Assembly: GCA_003663345.1 (NCBI GenBank)
Contig: QMZU01000006.1
Span: forward strand, 1 to 15,743
From: Candidatus Aenigmatarchaeota archaeon
Lineage (GTDB): Archaea > Aenigmatarchaeota > Aenigmatarchaeia > PWEA01 > B50-G16
Reading direction: 5' to 3'
Length of the DNA stretch: 15,743 nucleotides
Shown here: positions 14,175 through 15,743 of the stretch, piece by piece
How the letters are laid out: each line of letters opens with the position of its first letter
Numbering within the stretch: position 1 is the stretch's first letter
Notes under the pieces: generated by a model
Told to the model about the DNA's origin: nothing
Databases searched by the model: none
The model's input: the letters and a program-made list of their open reading frames with translations, nothing else
Position numbers and translations under genes: made by a program

Positions 14175-14375
14175 CTATTTGAAGAGTAGATTTGAAACAA
14201 CCTCCCATTTGGACGGATCTTTGACTGTGTTTATCGCCTGTTCGATATCGGAAAACTTTACCAGACCCAGAAATATTATTATAACCACGAGGACTATCAG
14301 AGCGAGTATTATACCCACCAGTGCGCTGAAAGCAAGACCCTTTTTCAGGTTATCACCGGTTATTATTTCGTTCAA
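14175..14375 (-). CDS. Small pilin-like membrane protein
   Basis: A 66-residue protein if read from the TTG at 14375. A Lys-Lys-Gly site (residues 11-13) precedes one long hydrophobic helix of about 24 residues (LVGIILALIVLVVIIIFLGLV), then a short polar tail without Cys. This is the layout of a minor pilin or a pilus-base protein. The start is uncertain: no ATG or GTG exists in frame and the TTG lacks a ribosome-binding site. A CTG at 14348, which would give an N terminus like the neighbouring pilins (M-KKG), has GGTGA four bases before it, the same spacing as two other genes here. It lies 15 bases after the preceding gene and eight before the next, so it is part of an operon. Confidence 0.65.
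   Translation of the reverse strand: MNEIITGDNLKKGLAFSALVGIILALIVLVVIIIFLGLVKFSDIEQAINTVKDPSKWEVVSNLLFK
14353..14357 (-). promoter_or_regulatory. GGTGA ribosome-binding-site match inside the small pilin frame
   Basis: Minus-strand GGTGA, four bases before an in-frame CTG at 14348. The same motif and spacing precede the ZIP gene ATG and the ATG at 15371. It suggests either a CTG start or a chance match. Confidence 0.35.
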
Positions 14376-14390
14376 AATAGTATAAAAATA

Positions 14391-15371
14391 TTAGAAGTAG
14401 TAATGGTAGACCACTGAAAATTCAGGGTTCGTATATCCGGATTTTGTGAGAATCTGGTTAACAGTATCTCTTGCCTTTATGAGTATTTTGACGTCCTTGC
14501 CTTCTATCAACCCGTCGGCCCTCTTTTCCGGGTCAGTGACGCAGCATGGGTCCCAGCATGGATATGGGATGCCGTAAGGGTCTGTGCATGTCTTCCAGCA
14601 CCCTGTGCAACAGGTATTTCCTGTATTTATGCAGTCTTGAGAATAGTCGTAATTCAATGTACCGGGTATCACTGCAGCAGAAACTGTCACGCCATCCTCT
14701 GTAAATCCATGACTTGCGAGATGAGAATTTATTTTGCTCATATAGCTATGGAGGCATACACTTTCTATCCAGTTACAATCCTTGCAGAATATCATACTGC
14801 ACGTATCGCTGTCCGGGAGGGATAGGGTCTGTACAAACTTTTTCACCTTCTTGTAGGCGAGAAGGTACTTCATATCTATTTTTTTATGGAACTCATATTC
14901 CGAACTCAGTTCAAAATCCGGTCTGTTAAGTTTCACTTTCACCTTTGGATTTGTTTTCACCTCATAATAATCATCCTGTATATCATAATAGCTGGTTGAG
15001 AAGAACTGTATTCTGATATTACTCTCTCCTTCAAGAAGTGCCTGATAAATTCCCATCTTTGTATCTATTTCGTCCCTCAATTTTGTCTTGACATAATCCT
15101 CCGAAGGTACATTTCCCGGAGACCACATCCCGTAACCGAATCCGTTCCCTCCAAGATACAGGGCTGCCCACTCCGCAGCAAATCTGGCGGAATCATTTAG
15201 AAAATATCTCGCATTGTCAAGGTCCACTTTGGATTTTATTATCATGAATTCATTGTGCACAAGCTCTATCTGCTGGTTATGAAACACGGTGTAACCTACC
15301 ACGAGGATGGCAGTGGCTGCAATTATAAAAGCCACCAGAATTATTCCCACATAACCCTTCTCCCCAAACAT
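14391..15371 (-). CDS. Pilin-like secreted protein with cysteine-rich C-terminal half
   Basis: A 326-residue protein. The leader MFGEKG is followed by YVGIILVAFIIAATAILVVGYTVF (a Lys-Gly prepilin-like site and one helix), then an extracellular domain. About residues 30-70 look helical; a beta-rich region follows. Twelve Cys cluster between about residues 190 and 281, including two CC pairs and a Cys/Pro/Trp/Tyr-rich segment (CCTGCWKTC, then PCWDPCC). This is a minor-pilin or TadE-like plan, but I recognise no named family for the outer domain. The ATG at 15371 has GGTGA four bases upstream, overlapping the previous stop codon, so translation is probably coupled. A tip adhesin or pilus-assembly role is an inference from the N terminus and neighbours. 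Confidence 0.75.
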   Translation of the reverse strand: MFGEKGYVGIILVAFIIAATAILVVGYTVFHNQQIELVHNEFMIIKSKVDLDNARYFLNDSARFAAEWAALYLGGNGFGYGMWSPGNVPSEDYVKTKLRDEIDTKMGIYQALLEGESNIRIQFFSTSYYDIQDDYYEVKTNPKVKVKLNRPDFELSSEYEFHKKIDMKYLLAYKKVKKFVQTLSLPDSDTCSMIFCKDCNWIESVCLHSYMSKINSHLASHGFTEDGVTVSAAVIPGTLNYDYSQDCINTGNTCCTGCWKTCTDPYGIPYPCWDPCCVTDPEKRADGLIEGKDVKILIKARDTVNQILTKSGYTNPEFSVVYHYYF

Positions 15372-15379
15372 TTTTTCAC

Positions 15380-15743
15380 CTATAATGTGACCTCTGGAAG
15401 ATAGAGATCCTCCGTGAAGAACACCTCACCTGATGATATTTTTACGTGCATAATTTCTCCCTCAGGATATGCAACCGGCATCTCATATTTGCTTCCATAG
15501 CCCCATATTCCTGCTCCGAGGTCTTCCTCTCCGCCATCCACCTCAAGTTTTATCGAGACCTCATTTTCGTACTTGTTGATTACGTCATTTAACTCGTCCT
15601 TTATGTCCGAATCTCTGGTTATCATATACAACCTGGCGGCTTCTCTCACATCGCCATAGTTTTCCGTTTCAAGTTTCAGAAATGTTATGAGATTTACCAT
15701 GCCGGTGAAACCGCCGGTTATCTCCTCTCTTATTTCTATTGCC
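15380..15743 (-). CDS. Unrecognised protein, 5' end outside the window
   Basis: The frame is open to the right edge; 120 codons are visible before a TAG at 15380-15382. An internal Met at codon 15 of the visible part could be read as a start, but the frame continues upstream (GGFTGMVNLITFL) with no ribosome-binding site, so the gene almost certainly starts outside. The visible part is helical and charged (YENEVSIKLEVDGGEEDLG), then beta-like with a Tyr/Gly-rich stretch (GAGIWGYGSKYEM). It lacks Cys. It lies eight bases before the Cys-rich pilin-like gene and is probably in the same operon. The sequence suggests no function. Confidence 0.65.
   Translation of the reverse strand, partial: AIEIREEITGGFTGMVNLITFLKLETENYGDVREAARLYMITRDSDIKDELNDVINKYENEVSIKLEVDGGEEDLGAGIWGYGSKYEMPVAYPEGEIMHVKISSGEVFFTEDLYLPEVTL

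Noticed and set aside
1..15743. tRNA, rRNA, CRISPR array, insertion sequence or integration site
   Set aside because: I saw no cloverleaf, no regularly spaced direct repeats with spacers, no transposase and no terminal inverted repeats. Gaps between genes are short, all under 100 bases.

Overview
The window is archaeal. It carries form III RuBisCO, AMP phosphorylase, an eIF2B-type ribose-1,5-bisphosphate isomerase, archaeal-type phosphoglycerate mutase, Alba, a PGF-pre-PGF surface protein and several small archaeal pilin-like proteins. The promoters are archaeal too: for most transcription units a TATA-like box is centred close to 27 bases before the start codon, so transcripts should be leaderless. 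The proteins fit a DPANN or deeply branching euryarchaeal lineage, but the sequence alone does not fix the phylum.

Layout. 1-3372 (minus): 1,124 residues of a large secreted repeat protein that runs off the left edge. 3406-4044 (minus): protein-isoaspartate methyltransferase. 4079-8511 (plus): R15P isomerase, a ZIP metal transporter, RuBisCO and AMP phosphorylase. 8516-9727 (minus): phosphoglycerate mutase, convergent with AMP phosphorylase. 9773-10723 (minus) and 10764-11417 (plus): a divergent PiT phosphate transporter and PhoU-like partner. 11459-11755 (minus): Alba. 11853-15743 (minus): six pilin-like or secreted genes in a cluster, the last cut by the right edge.

Metabolic core. AMP phosphorylase (AMP + Pi to adenine + ribose-1,5-bisphosphate), R15P isomerase (to RuBP) and RuBisCO (RuBP + CO2 to two 3-phosphoglycerates) make up the complete archaeal AMP pathway. 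The facing gene makes 2-phosphoglycerate from 3-phosphoglycerate, which would feed lower glycolysis. The PiT/PhoU pair could supply the phosphate that AMP phosphorolysis uses.

Cell-surface region. Five consecutive genes start with a short basic leader, a Lys-Gly prepilin-type site and a hydrophobic helix. Three of the mature domains are rich in cysteine. The most unusual member (12592-14166) joins a pilin head and an eight-cysteine module to a PKD domain and a TIM-barrel glycoside-hydrolase-like domain that keeps both expected catalytic glutamates. Its cysteine module matches that of the free pilin encoded next door. This looks like a pilus- or membrane-displayed glycosidase and is the best candidate here for an undescribed system.
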